NCBI RefSeq assembly: GCF_001513975.1
Contig: NZ_KQ947992.1
Coordinates: forward strand, 248,001-312,000
DNA from: Streptomyces curacoi
Lineage (GTDB): Bacteria; Actinomycetota; Actinomycetes; Streptomycetales; Streptomycetaceae
Length of the DNA stretch: 64,000 bases
Direction of reading: 5' to 3'
The notes below the pieces were generated by a model. That model was not told where the DNA came from. It saw nothing but the letters and a program-made list of their open reading frames with translations, and did not search any database. Positions 15,701-23,009 of the stretch are shown piece after piece. The position numbers and the translations under genes were made by a program. The stretch's first letter is position 1. Each line of letters begins with the position of its first letter.

Positions 15701-17065
15701 ATGAGGGGTTCGGGATCGCAGACACACGGCGTTCCCAGACGGAGAAGTGGTGGCAAGACTGTGATTGCAGCGCGGGCCAGCAGAAACACCTCCGCGGGAA
15801 GTGCGGCGGACGTCAGGGCGCTAGCGGACGAGCTCGGCGCCGCGCTGGTCCGGGCGGTTCGACTGGGAGCCGCTGATGAGTCGGTCTCTGCGGGGACAAG
15901 CCAGGGCTCGGTCTCCACCAGCTGGTACGACTTCGCGCTCGGCTATCTGGAGATGCGCTGGCCGCAGGTCGCGGCGAAAACCCGCAACGAGACCAACGAT
16001 GCACTGTGCGCGATCACCCAGGCGATGCTCCGGAACGTACGAGGCCGCCCCAATGACGAGTTGCTGCGGCAGGCGCTTCGGGACTGGGCGTTCGTCGTGC
16101 CCCGGCCGGAGCCACGTATGGCGCCCGCCGACGTGCGGCTTGCTCTGCGCTGGGTGGAGAGGGCGTCACGCCCCTTGGTCGACCTGATGGACCCGGTCGT
16201 AATGCGGGCGGTGATGCAAGCCCTGCAGCTGAAACAGGACGGCACGATCGCAGCCGCCGAGACCCAGAGACACAAGCGCATGACCCTCGTGAACGCAGTG
16301 CGGTACGCGATCGAGCAGGGCGGACTCCGCACCGACCCGATGGCCCCCATCAACTGGCGGATCACCAAGACCGTCAAGCAGGTCGACCCACGGGTAGTCG
16401 CCAACCCTACCCAGGCGCGCTCCCTGCTGTGTGCTCTCTCCTACGCCGGTGGCTACCGGCGTGCCCGCGGACGGCGGTTGGTCGGCTTGTTCGCTGGCAT
16501 GTACTACGCCGGATTGCGGCCTGCGGAGGCGGTTGCAGTGTCCCTGCCGGACTGCGTTCTGCCTACGGAGGGTTGGGGCAGGGCGATCCTGCACGTCACT
16601 CTGCCCCAGGCGGGCAAGAAGTGGACCGACACGGGACGTCTCCATGACGAGCGCGGTCTGAAGAGCCGCCCGCCGGGCGACACCCGACCGGTGCCGCTGC
16701 CGCCCGAGTTGGTGACGCTGTGGCGGGAGAGCATCCAGACCTTCGGCACTGCGGAGGACGGACGGTTGTTCTTCAACGAGCATGGCGGCATCGTGGGCTC
16801 CAGCACCTACTACGGCGTCTGGCATGAAGCCCGTGACCTTGCTCTCCCGCCCGATGTGGCGGACTCACCACTCGCGGCCCGCCCGTACGACCTCCGCCAC
16901 TCGGCCCTGTCTACCTGGCTGAATGCCGGAGTGGATCCCACCGAGGTCGCCGAACGCGCCGGCAACAGCGTTGAGGTCCTCATGACTCGATACGCCAAGT
17001 GCCTGTATGGACGGCAGGCGGTCGCTAACCAGCGCATCGAGGCGCTGCTCAACGAGTACCGATAG
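15701..17065 (+). CDS. Tyrosine site-specific recombinase (integrase)
   Basis: 454 residues from ATG 15701, with AGAGAGG upstream. In-frame starts further 5' reach 15608. The N-terminal ~200 residues form a core-binding/SAM-like region. The catalytic domain has Arg in 'MYYAGLRPAEAVAV' (~272), 'RPYDLRHSALSTWLNAGV' as the box II HxxR region, and the nucleophile Tyr in 'LMTRYAKCLYG' (~430). The sub-family is common in Streptomyces elements. The usual His of 'GHSVEVL' is Asn here ('AGNSVEVL'), which could affect activity. It is the enzyme expected to act on the tRNA-Arg att sites. Confidence 0.9.
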   Translation: MRGSGSQTHGVPRRRSGGKTVIAARASRNTSAGSAADVRALADELGAALVRAVRLGAADESVSAGTSQGSVSTSWYDFALGYLEMRWPQVAAKTRNETNDALCAITQAMLRNVRGRPNDELLRQALRDWAFVVPRPEPRMAPADVRLALRWVERASRPLVDLMDPVVMRAVMQALQLKQDGTIAAAETQRHKRMTLVNAVRYAIEQGGLRTDPMAPINWRITKTVKQVDPRVVANPTQARSLLCALSYAGGYRRARGRRLVGLFAGMYYAGLRPAEAVAVSLPDCVLPTEGWGRAILHVTLPQAGKKWTDTGRLHDERGLKSRPPGDTRPVPLPPELVTLWRESIQTFGTAEDGRLFFNEHGGIVGSSTYYGVWHEARDLALPPDVADSPLAARPYDLRHSALSTWLNAGVDPTEVAERAGNSVEVLMTRYAKCLYGRQAVANQRIEALLNEYR

Positions 17066-17272
17066 AGCGCGAAGAACGTGTGCATTCGCTGACTCGTCGC
17101 GGTCAACAGTCCGAGCTTCCGATCCGGTGACGCTCACCAGGTAGGGAGGAGTGCGGGAAGGGACCCGGTGCGGGCAGCTTGCTCCAGAGCCAGAGCAACT
17201 TCTTTCCGGGTACGGGGCGTACGTCAGTAGCGAGGTGTAGAGACGTCCCACCCCGTGCCTGGGGCTCGACCC

Positions 17273-18841
17273 CTACTTGGGGCGTCGTTTCGGAGGCACA
17301 GGCCCCGGGATGACATCGAGGTTCATGTGCTCCTTGAACAGGTGCACCAGGTTGGCTCCGTCGAGGAGTTCGAGGCGCCCGTGTTCGTTGGCGAATGCTT
17401 CGCTGGCTCGGCCGAACCAGGAGGTTGTCACCAGGATGCCTTTGGCCGCCCGTTTGTGTTCCACCACGCCGGCGAGCGCGGAGACGGTCTCGAACGGAAC
17501 CACGTTCTTGGTGCGTTTGGCCTGGATGATGCACAACCCCTTCATCACGGGGTCAGTGTTCATTGCGACCGCGTCCACACCCTCGTCCCTGGAGGGCTGG
17601 GTATTCACGCTGTCCAGGCCGATGGCCTCGAACAGTTGCCTGATGAGATGCTCGAACTCCGTTGGTGTCAGGTCGATCAGCACGGGCCGACTGTCCAGGC
17701 CCGCCACGACGTCCAGGCTGTCCATGATCCGGAACTTGGACAGGTCGAACGTGACGAGCGGCCGCACCGGCTCCAACTCGTACGGGTTCGGCGAGATCAG
17801 TGACCGTAGTCGTTTCAGGCAGGCCCGCGGATCCACTTGGGTCAGGACCAGCTGACTGAACTCGTCTCTGTCTGTCTGGAGCGTGATCAAGCACGGATGG
17901 ACGTTCCGCCCGGTGGCGCGGTCGATGGTGGCCACGTGTCCGTTCAAGGCGATGGACTGGATCACGCCATCGGTGTCGGCGGCGAAGAGTTCGTGCACGG
18001 TGCGAAGAGCTGTCTGAGCCAGGACTGATGCGTACAGTTCCTTGCACTCTTTCTCTGAACGCGGCACAGGCGTGATCTCGTCACGCGACTTCACGTACCG
18101 GTATGAGCGGGCCGCTGGGACCACGTCCTCCAGTGGCAGGTCGATCTCAACCAGAAGGTCACCCGTGTCCGCCTGGTACGAGACCTGATGGGCCTTGGGA
18201 AAGCTGTGCGGGTACACGGAGGCGGCCAAGACCTGGTCGGCGAACCACTCGACGGCCTCGACGTCCCTGTCCCGGTATGCGTTCCGCCGCTGTTCGAGGT
18301 CGGTATTCCATGCCTCGACCCGGGCGGCTTCTTCCTGGTTGCGCTCCTCGTGTTGGGCGCGAGCATTTTCCAGCTTCTCGACGCGCTTCTTCTCGTCGCG
18401 TGCATGGTCCCGCAGCGCTCTGTCGAACTGCTTGTGGGCGGCTTCGACCTCCGCGTCGTAGCCGCGCCGTCCGAAACCGAGAGCGCCGAGCAGCCCACGT
18501 GGTGCCTCCGGCTCGTACTCCTCCCAGCGCGGCACGGGTGCGGCTTTCGTACGTCCCTTGGGTGGCACGAACAAGGAGGGAACGAACTCCTGCTTCAGCC
18601 GATCGAACGTCAGCGGTTGTCTCTCCAGGACGGCTGTCCGTAAGAGTTTGGAGAGTTGCTCGGCATCGTTCTCGGCAACGCTGGTCCGGTCGACGGCTTC
18701 CTGGGCGCGGGCCGCTTCGTGGGCGAGCTTCTCCTCACGGGCCTTCCGCTTGGCGTCGGCCTCGGCGGCCTTCCGAGCTCGCTCCCGTTCTCTGGCCTGC
18801 CGCGCGAGCTCCCGTGCGTAAGGATCGTTCCCGCCCGCCAC
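17273..18841 (-). CDS. Mrr-type restriction endonuclease with N-terminal coiled coil
   Basis: 522 residues from GTG 18841, with GGGGGAAAC just upstream. The C-terminal ~130 residues are an Mrr_cat PD-(D/E)xK nuclease: 'LTPTEFEHLIRQLFEAIGLD', 'SRDEGVDAVAM' (Asp), 'CIIQAKRTKN' (Gln-x-Lys), 'ILVTTSWFGRASEAFA'. Residues 1-60 and ~130-200 are highly charged Arg/Lys/Glu coiled coil, and the middle (~200-380) matches nothing I know. Mrr enzymes cleave modified DNA (type IV restriction). It is encoded within the tRNA-Arg island and has no methylase partner. Confidence 0.85.
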   Translation of the reverse strand: MAGGNDPYARELARQARERERARKAAEADAKRKAREEKLAHEAARAQEAVDRTSVAENDAEQLSKLLRTAVLERQPLTFDRLKQEFVPSLFVPPKGRTKAAPVPRWEEYEPEAPRGLLGALGFGRRGYDAEVEAAHKQFDRALRDHARDEKKRVEKLENARAQHEERNQEEAARVEAWNTDLEQRRNAYRDRDVEAVEWFADQVLAASVYPHSFPKAHQVSYQADTGDLLVEIDLPLEDVVPAARSYRYVKSRDEITPVPRSEKECKELYASVLAQTALRTVHELFAADTDGVIQSIALNGHVATIDRATGRNVHPCLITLQTDRDEFSQLVLTQVDPRACLKRLRSLISPNPYELEPVRPLVTFDLSKFRIMDSLDVVAGLDSRPVLIDLTPTEFEHLIRQLFEAIGLDSVNTQPSRDEGVDAVAMNTDPVMKGLCIIQAKRTKNVVPFETVSALAGVVEHKRAAKGILVTTSWFGRASEAFANEHGRLELLDGANLVHLFKEHMNLDVIPGPVPPKRRPK

Positions 18842-19320
18842 TGTTTCCCCCAGCTCAGTGCATGATCGTCAGTCGGAATCTTCCGCAGTATCTCTCACCG
18901 GGTAGGTGACGTCAGCAGGTACTTGCCGAAGGCATCCTCTGCCATGAACTGCCCCGGCTGATCCACGGGTTAACCTGCGCGATCAGCTCCAGCCCGAACA
19001 TCGGCCGGTCCAGGCGGGCTGCAGTAACGACCCCCTGAGCGGGCCGATGCGAACTCCGACCCAGAAAAGTGAAACGGCCTGCTGCGCCGGGTGCTCTTCT
19101 CGCCGTCTTGGCTGCAAACGTGCAGGTGAGGCGAGGTGTATCTCTTGCGGGAACTCCCGCTTACGTATGTTCGTCCCACGCATGTCCCACACGCAGCGAG
19201 TCCATGGGATCGGACAAATGGGAATTCAGCGGATCGGCGCTGTGAAGCCGCAGGTCAGGGCGCCTAGGGCATCGGGCGATCGCGGCCAAGTTGGCCGTTG
19301 CAGTTTTGGCATGCACAAGA
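18842..19320. other. Non-coding right arm of the island
   Basis: About 480 bp with no believable gene. Contains the second arm-type repeat (19173-19191). The AACTCCGACCCAG / GAACTCCCGC sequences show no clear structure. Confidence 0.45.
19173..19191. promoter_or_regulatory. Candidate integrase arm-type site, right
   Basis: GTCCCAC, 5 bp, then TCCCACA, matching the left-arm motif at 11474-11492 in sequence, spacing and direction. It lies 174 bp from the right core repeat. Confidence 0.45.
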
Positions 19321-19356
19321 AAGGCGCTGATCTGCATTTCTGCAGTTCAGCGCCTT
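19321..19356 (-). terminator. Intrinsic terminator of tRNA-Arg
   Basis: AAGGCGCTGA pairs perfectly with TCAGCGCCTT, with an inner CTGCA/TGCAG stem and a TTTC loop. It starts 9 bp beyond the tRNA 3' end on the tRNA strand. Because it lies inside the island, the element brought its own terminator for the reconstituted tRNA. Confidence 0.85.
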
Positions 19357-19364
19357 GATCCGGA

Positions 19365-19409
19365 GTGCCCCCGGCAGGATTCGAACCTGCGCACACGGCT
19401 CCGGAGGCC
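19365..19409. repeat. attR: 45-bp repeat within tRNA-Arg
   Basis: Identical to 11369-11413. It covers the tRNA from the anticodon region to the 3' end and marks the right junction. Confidence 0.92.
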
Positions 19410-19437
19410 GTTGCTCTATCCCCTGAGCTACGGGGGC
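19366..19437 (-). tRNA. tRNA-Arg (anticodon CCG)
   Basis: 72 nt on the reverse strand. GCCCCCG at the 5' end pairs with CGGGGGC at the 3' end, followed by discriminator A. The anticodon stem ACGGC/GCCGT encloses the loop CTCCGGA, giving anticodon CCG. The T-arm has GTTCGAATC. CCA is not encoded. Its 3' half forms the att repeat, so integration reconstitutes the tRNA. Confidence 0.95.
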
Positions 19438-19611
19438 GTGTCGGGCGCCTCGTTCGGCGGCGACGGGTAGAACACTACCAGCTCTGGCGGGGTGTTCATG
19501 AACGGGTTTCCGGGGCGGTGGCACCGGGTGCGACCTGGGGTGGCTCGCCCCCACGGGGTGGAAGTGGGGAAAACCCGGACGCGGTGGCCGGTCCGGACCT
19601 ACTCTCGAGTT

Positions 19612-20100
19612 GTGCCAGGCGTGTCGGGCCGGGTGCTTGTTGTGGACGACAACAAGGTCATCCGGCAGCTGATCAGGGTCAATCTCGAGCTGGAGGGGCT
19701 CGAGGTCGTGACCGCGGCCGATGGTGCCGAGTGTCTGGATGTCGTTCATCAGGTGCGGCCCGATCTGATCACGTTGGATGTGGTCATGCCGAGGCTGGAC
19801 GGGCTGCGCACCGCCGCACGCCTGCGTGCCGACCCGCGTACTCGTGATCTCCCCCTCGCCATCGTCAGCGCCTGCACCCAGTACGAGATCGACAGCGGCC
19901 TCGACGTCGGCGTGGACGCCTTCCTGGCCAAGCCCTTCGAGCCCGCCGAACTCGTCAGCCTTGTGCGGAAGTTGCTGGAGAGTAAGAGCGGCGGGGAGCG
20001 CGAGGGCCAGACAGAGGGCGGGGACATGGACGCTGACGCGGCGGCCGTCCTGGGGGGCGTCCTCGGGGCCGGAGAGGCCGCCGGGCGGGCCGGCGGCTGA
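19612..20100 (+). CDS. Single-domain response regulator (CheY-like receiver)
   Basis: About 162 residues. 'GRVLVVDDNKVIRQLIRVNL' gives the acidic pair and 'DLITLDVVMPRLDGL' the phospho-acceptor Asp. 'LAIVSACTQ' (Ser) and 'DAFLAKPFEP' (Lys) complete the receiver active site. A non-conserved Gly/Ala tail of ~40 residues replaces an output domain, so it probably acts by protein contact. I chose GTG 19612; GTG 19624 is also possible. The gene lies just outside the island. Confidence 0.87.
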   Translation: MPGVSGRVLVVDDNKVIRQLIRVNLELEGLEVVTAADGAECLDVVHQVRPDLITLDVVMPRLDGLRTAARLRADPRTRDLPLAIVSACTQYEIDSGLDVGVDAFLAKPFEPAELVSLVRKLLESKSGGEREGQTEGGDMDADAAAVLGGVLGAGEAAGRAGG

Positions 20101-20183
20101 TAGCCGGGGAAGGCGGCACGATCTCGGCAGTGCTGCCGTCGGCGTCGGCGTCGGCAGCCTCGGCAGTCGGCAATCTCGGCAGT

Positions 20184-20230
20184 CAGAGCAGGCGCCCCCC
20201 GCCCCATCAGAGCAGGCGCCCCCGCCCCAT
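20184..20230. repeat. Tandem repeat, two copies of ~23 bp
   Basis: CAGAGCAGGCGCCCCC followed by GCCCCAT occurs twice in tandem (24 and 23 bp), in the gap between the response regulator and nrtL. The flanks are low-complexity GGC/CCA sequence. No gene was seen in this gap. Confidence 0.6.
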
Positions 20231-20333
20231 CAGCCCCTCCCTCACCAGCCTCCCACCCCACCGCCGTCCACATCCCGGACCCTCGCCCAAACCCATTCGC
20301 TTACCCGCCCCCCTCCTCCCCTACGCTTGTCCC

Positions 20334-21458
20334 GTGACCCCCGTCGAGCTCTCCCGTACCGTCCTGCGAGCGGTGCGTCGTGCTGTCGACGAGGGGGAAC
20401 TGCGCGTCGCCGTGCCGGAGCGGGCTGTGGTGACCGCTCCCGGGCCCGGCGGCTGTGGCGACTACGCCACCAACATCGCCCTCCAGCTCGCCCGCCCGGC
20501 CGGGCAGCCGCCGCGGGACGTCGCCGAGATCCTGCAGGCCCGGCTGCTCGGCAGCGACGGCGTCGCCGACGTCGTCATCACAGGGCCCGGCTTCCTCAAC
20601 ATCAGCCTGGGCGGCACCGCGTCCGTCGCCCTCGTCGAGGAGATCCTGGGGCGCGGCACCCGGTACGGGTACGCCGACGCTCCCTCCCCGGACTTCGTGC
20701 AGCTGTCCTGTCCGCATGAGGTGCGGGCCGTGGTCGTGATGGACGCCGCCGCCCGGATCATGCGCTCCCAGGGCGCCCTCGTCCGTACCCGATGCGACGC
20801 CGGGATCGCGCCGCAGTGGGCCGACCTCCTGGGCGTACGTGTCGAGGGAGCAACCGTCGAGGGAGTAACCGGTGACGGCGGCGTACCTGTCGACGCCCGC
20901 CCCACCCCACACCCCGCCACCCCACACCCCGCCACCCCACACCCCCCCACCCCCCTACACGTCACCATCCGCCCGGCCCCCGCCCCCGCCGACCCCCTCC
21001 CGCTCGGCCGTGACGCCGCCCGCTGGGCCCTGCTCCACCCCGCCGCCCACGACCGGCCCCACGTCACCGACGAGCACCTCGTGCAGCGTGAGAGCAACCC
21101 CCTCTTCCGGGTGCGCTACGCCCACGCCCGCACCCGGGCCCTCCTGCGCAACGCCGACGACCTGGGGTTCGACGCCGAACCCGGGCCCGTTGAGCAGGCG
21201 CACGAGCTCCTCGCCGCCCTCGCCGACCACCCCCGCGTCCTGGCCCGCGCGGCAGCGCACCGCGCCCCCGACCGTCTCGCCCGGCACCTCGTCACCGTCG
21301 CCGATGCCGTCCTGCCTCTCCTGCCCGCCGTCCTCCCGCGCGGCGCGGAGAAACCCTCGGCCACCCACCGCGCCCGGCTCGCCGTTGCCGAAGCCGCCGG
21401 GACGGTGCTGGCCGGTGGCCTGTCCCTGCTCGGCATCGACGCACCCGACCATCTCTGA
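20334..21458 (+). CDS. nrtL: ArgS-related anticodon-binding protein NrtL
   Basis: 374 residues from GTG 20334. The N-terminal ~130 residues resemble the additional N-terminal domain of arginyl-tRNA synthetase ('GDYATNIALQLARPAGQPPR', 'VVITGPGFLNISLGG'). The C-terminal ~120 residues are a DALR anticodon-binding domain ('VRYAHARTRALLRNADDLGF', 'DRLARHLVTVADAVLPLLP'). The catalytic core (HIGH, KMSKS) is absent. This matches the Streptomyces NrtL family, encoded upstream of lysA as here, 13 bp away. Its role is not established. A Pro/His/Thr repeat interrupts the centre. Confidence 0.85.
   Translation: MTPVELSRTVLRAVRRAVDEGELRVAVPERAVVTAPGPGGCGDYATNIALQLARPAGQPPRDVAEILQARLLGSDGVADVVITGPGFLNISLGGTASVALVEEILGRGTRYGYADAPSPDFVQLSCPHEVRAVVVMDAAARIMRSQGALVRTRCDAGIAPQWADLLGVRVEGATVEGVTGDGGVPVDARPTPHPATPHPATPHPPTPLHVTIRPAPAPADPLPLGRDAARWALLHPAAHDRPHVTDEHLVQRESNPLFRVRYAHARTRALLRNADDLGFDAEPGPVEQAHELLAALADHPRVLARAAAHRAPDRLARHLVTVADAVLPLLPAVLPRGAEKPSATHRARLAVAEAAGTVLAGGLSLLGIDAPDHL
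20905..20949 (+). repeat. 15-bp tandem repeat inside nrtL
   Basis: CCCCACACCCCGCCA occurs twice exactly and a third time in degenerate form, encoding T-P-H-P-A units. It sits between the two recognisable domains and is likely a variable linker. Confidence 0.75.
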
Positions 21459-21471
21459 AAGAGCACGCCAG

Positions 21472-22863
21472 ATGAGCCGTTCCGCACACCCCGCCGGGCC
21501 CCGTCACGCCGACGTCCTCCCCGAGGGCCACTACTCCGCCCCGCCCGCGGACCTCAACGCCCTCGACCCGAAGGTGTGGGCCCAGACCGTCGCCCGCAAC
21601 GCCGAAGGCGTCGTCACCGTCGGCGGTATCGATGTGAAGACCCTCGCCGAGCAGCACGGCACCCCGGCCTACTTCCTCGACGAAGCCGACTTCCGGGCCC
21701 GGGCACGGGCGTGGCGCAGTGCCTTCGGGTCCGACGCCGACGTCTTCTACGCCGGCAAGGCGTTCCTCTCCCGCGCCGTCGTGCGGTGGCTGCACGAGGA
21801 GGGCCTCAACCTCGACGTCTGCTCCGGCGGCGAGCTGACCACCGCCCTCTCCGCCGGCATGCCCGCCGACCGCATCGCCTTCCACGGCAACAACAAGTCC
21901 GAGGAAGAGATCCACCGTGCCATCGAGGCCGGCGTCGGACGCATCGTCCTCGACTCCTTCCAGGAGATCGTCCGCGTCGCCCACATCGCCCAGTCCCTGG
22001 GCAAGCGGCAGCGCGTGCAGATCCGTATCACCGTGGGCGTGGAAGCACACACGCACGAGTTCATCGCCACCGCCCACGAGGACCAGAAGTTCGGCATCCC
22101 GCTCGCCGGGGGACAGGCCGCCGAGGCCGTGCGGCGGGCTCTTCAGCTCGACGGGCTGGAGCTCATCGGGATCCACAGCCACATCGGGTCGCAGATCTTC
22201 GACATGTCCGGGTTCGAGGTGGCCGCCCACCGGGTGGTCGGGCTGCTGAAGGACATCCGGGACGAGCATGGCGTCGAGCTGCCCGAGATCGACCTCGGGG
22301 GCGGCCTCGGGATCGCCTACACCAGCGACGACGACCCGCGCGAGCCGCACGAGATCGCCAAGGCCCTGACCGAGATCGTCACGCGTGAGTGCGAGGCCGC
22401 CAGGCTGCGGACTCCCCGCATCTCCGTCGAGCCCGGGCGGGCCATCGTCGGGCCCACCGCCTTCACGCTCTACGAGATCGGCACCATCAAGCCCCTCGAC
22501 GGGCTGCGGACGTACGTCTCCGTCGACGGCGGCATGTCCGACAACATCCGTACGGCGTTGTACGACGCCGAGTACAGCGTCGCCCTGGTGTCGCGGACGA
22601 GTGACGCCGAGCCCATGCTGGCCCGCGTCGTCGGCAAGCACTGCGAGAGCGGGGACATCGTCGTGAAGGACGCGTTCCTGCCGGCCGACCTGGCACCGGG
22701 TGACCTGATCGCCGTACCGGCCACGGGGGCCTACTGCCGGTCGATGGCCAGCAATTACAACCATGTGCTCCGGCCGCCCGTCGTCGCCGTGAACGACGGC
22801 GAGTCCCGGGTGATCGTGCGGCGTGAGACGGAGGAGGACCTCCTGCGTCTCGACGTCGGGTGA
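21472..22863 (+). CDS. lysA: Diaminopimelate decarboxylase
   Basis: 463 residues. It converts meso-diaminopimelate to L-lysine, the last step of lysine synthesis. It belongs to the alanine-racemase-fold PLP decarboxylases. The PLP lysine lies in 'VFYAGKAFLSRAV', the substrate loop in 'HGNNKSEEEI', and the PLP-phosphate glycines in 'LGGGLGIAY'. 'ISVEPGRAIVG' is also conserved, and 'KHCESGD' carries the Cys that completes the dimer's active site. The start is ATG 21472, just after nrtL. It leads the aspartate-family cluster lysA-hom-thrC-thrB. Confidence 0.96.
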   Translation: MSRSAHPAGPRHADVLPEGHYSAPPADLNALDPKVWAQTVARNAEGVVTVGGIDVKTLAEQHGTPAYFLDEADFRARARAWRSAFGSDADVFYAGKAFLSRAVVRWLHEEGLNLDVCSGGELTTALSAGMPADRIAFHGNNKSEEEIHRAIEAGVGRIVLDSFQEIVRVAHIAQSLGKRQRVQIRITVGVEAHTHEFIATAHEDQKFGIPLAGGQAAEAVRRALQLDGLELIGIHSHIGSQIFDMSGFEVAAHRVVGLLKDIRDEHGVELPEIDLGGGLGIAYTSDDDPREPHEIAKALTEIVTRECEAARLRTPRISVEPGRAIVGPTAFTLYEIGTIKPLDGLRTYVSVDGGMSDNIRTALYDAEYSVALVSRTSDAEPMLARVVGKHCESGDIVVKDAFLPADLAPGDLIAVPATGAYCRSMASNYNHVLRPPVVAVNDGESRVIVRRETEEDLLRLDVG

Positions 22864-22933
22864 CCACAGAAGGAGCGGGGTGGAAGATCTCCTGTCTTGC
22901 ACCCCCGTACAAATGAAATAGATGTCTCATAAT

Positions 22934-22962
22934 CCGGACGAAGGACAGAAACTCCCGTCCGG
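22934..22962 (+). promoter_or_regulatory. Inverted repeat in the hom leader
   Basis: CCGGACG and CGTCCGG, perfect 7-bp arms 15 nt apart, lie 48 bp before hom in an AT-richer 146-bp lysA-hom gap. TTGCAC (22905) and CATAAT-like sequence just upstream suggest a promoter. The element could be an operator or a leader hairpin. Confidence 0.45.
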
Positions 22963-23009
22963 TGAGTGAGACTGGTGCAACCGTAGACGGTATGAGGAAA
23001 CGAGGTCGG

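Larger units (their letters stand above)
11369..19409. mobile_element. Integrative genomic island at tRNA-Arg(CCG), ~8 kb
   Basis: The island is bounded by a perfect 45-bp direct repeat (11369-11413 and 19365-19409) equal to the 3' end of tRNA-Arg from the anticodon loop to the discriminator base. The repeats are 7,996 bp apart. The intact tRNA is at the right end. Inside are a tyrosine integrase, a PHP/SMC-like ATPase, a VapBC-like pair and an Mrr-type nuclease. No replication, conjugation or capsid genes are visible, so it is smaller than a classical actinomycete integrative conjugative element. The large ATPase gene looks visibly less GC-rich than the chromosomal genes. Confidence 0.9.

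Noticed and set aside
11369..19409. Prophage
   Set aside because: No capsid, portal, tail, terminase or lysis genes are present; cargo is limited to integrase and defence-type genes.
20334..21458. A truncated, broken arginyl-tRNA synthetase
   Set aside because: The lack of the catalytic core is the normal state of the NrtL family found upstream of lysA.
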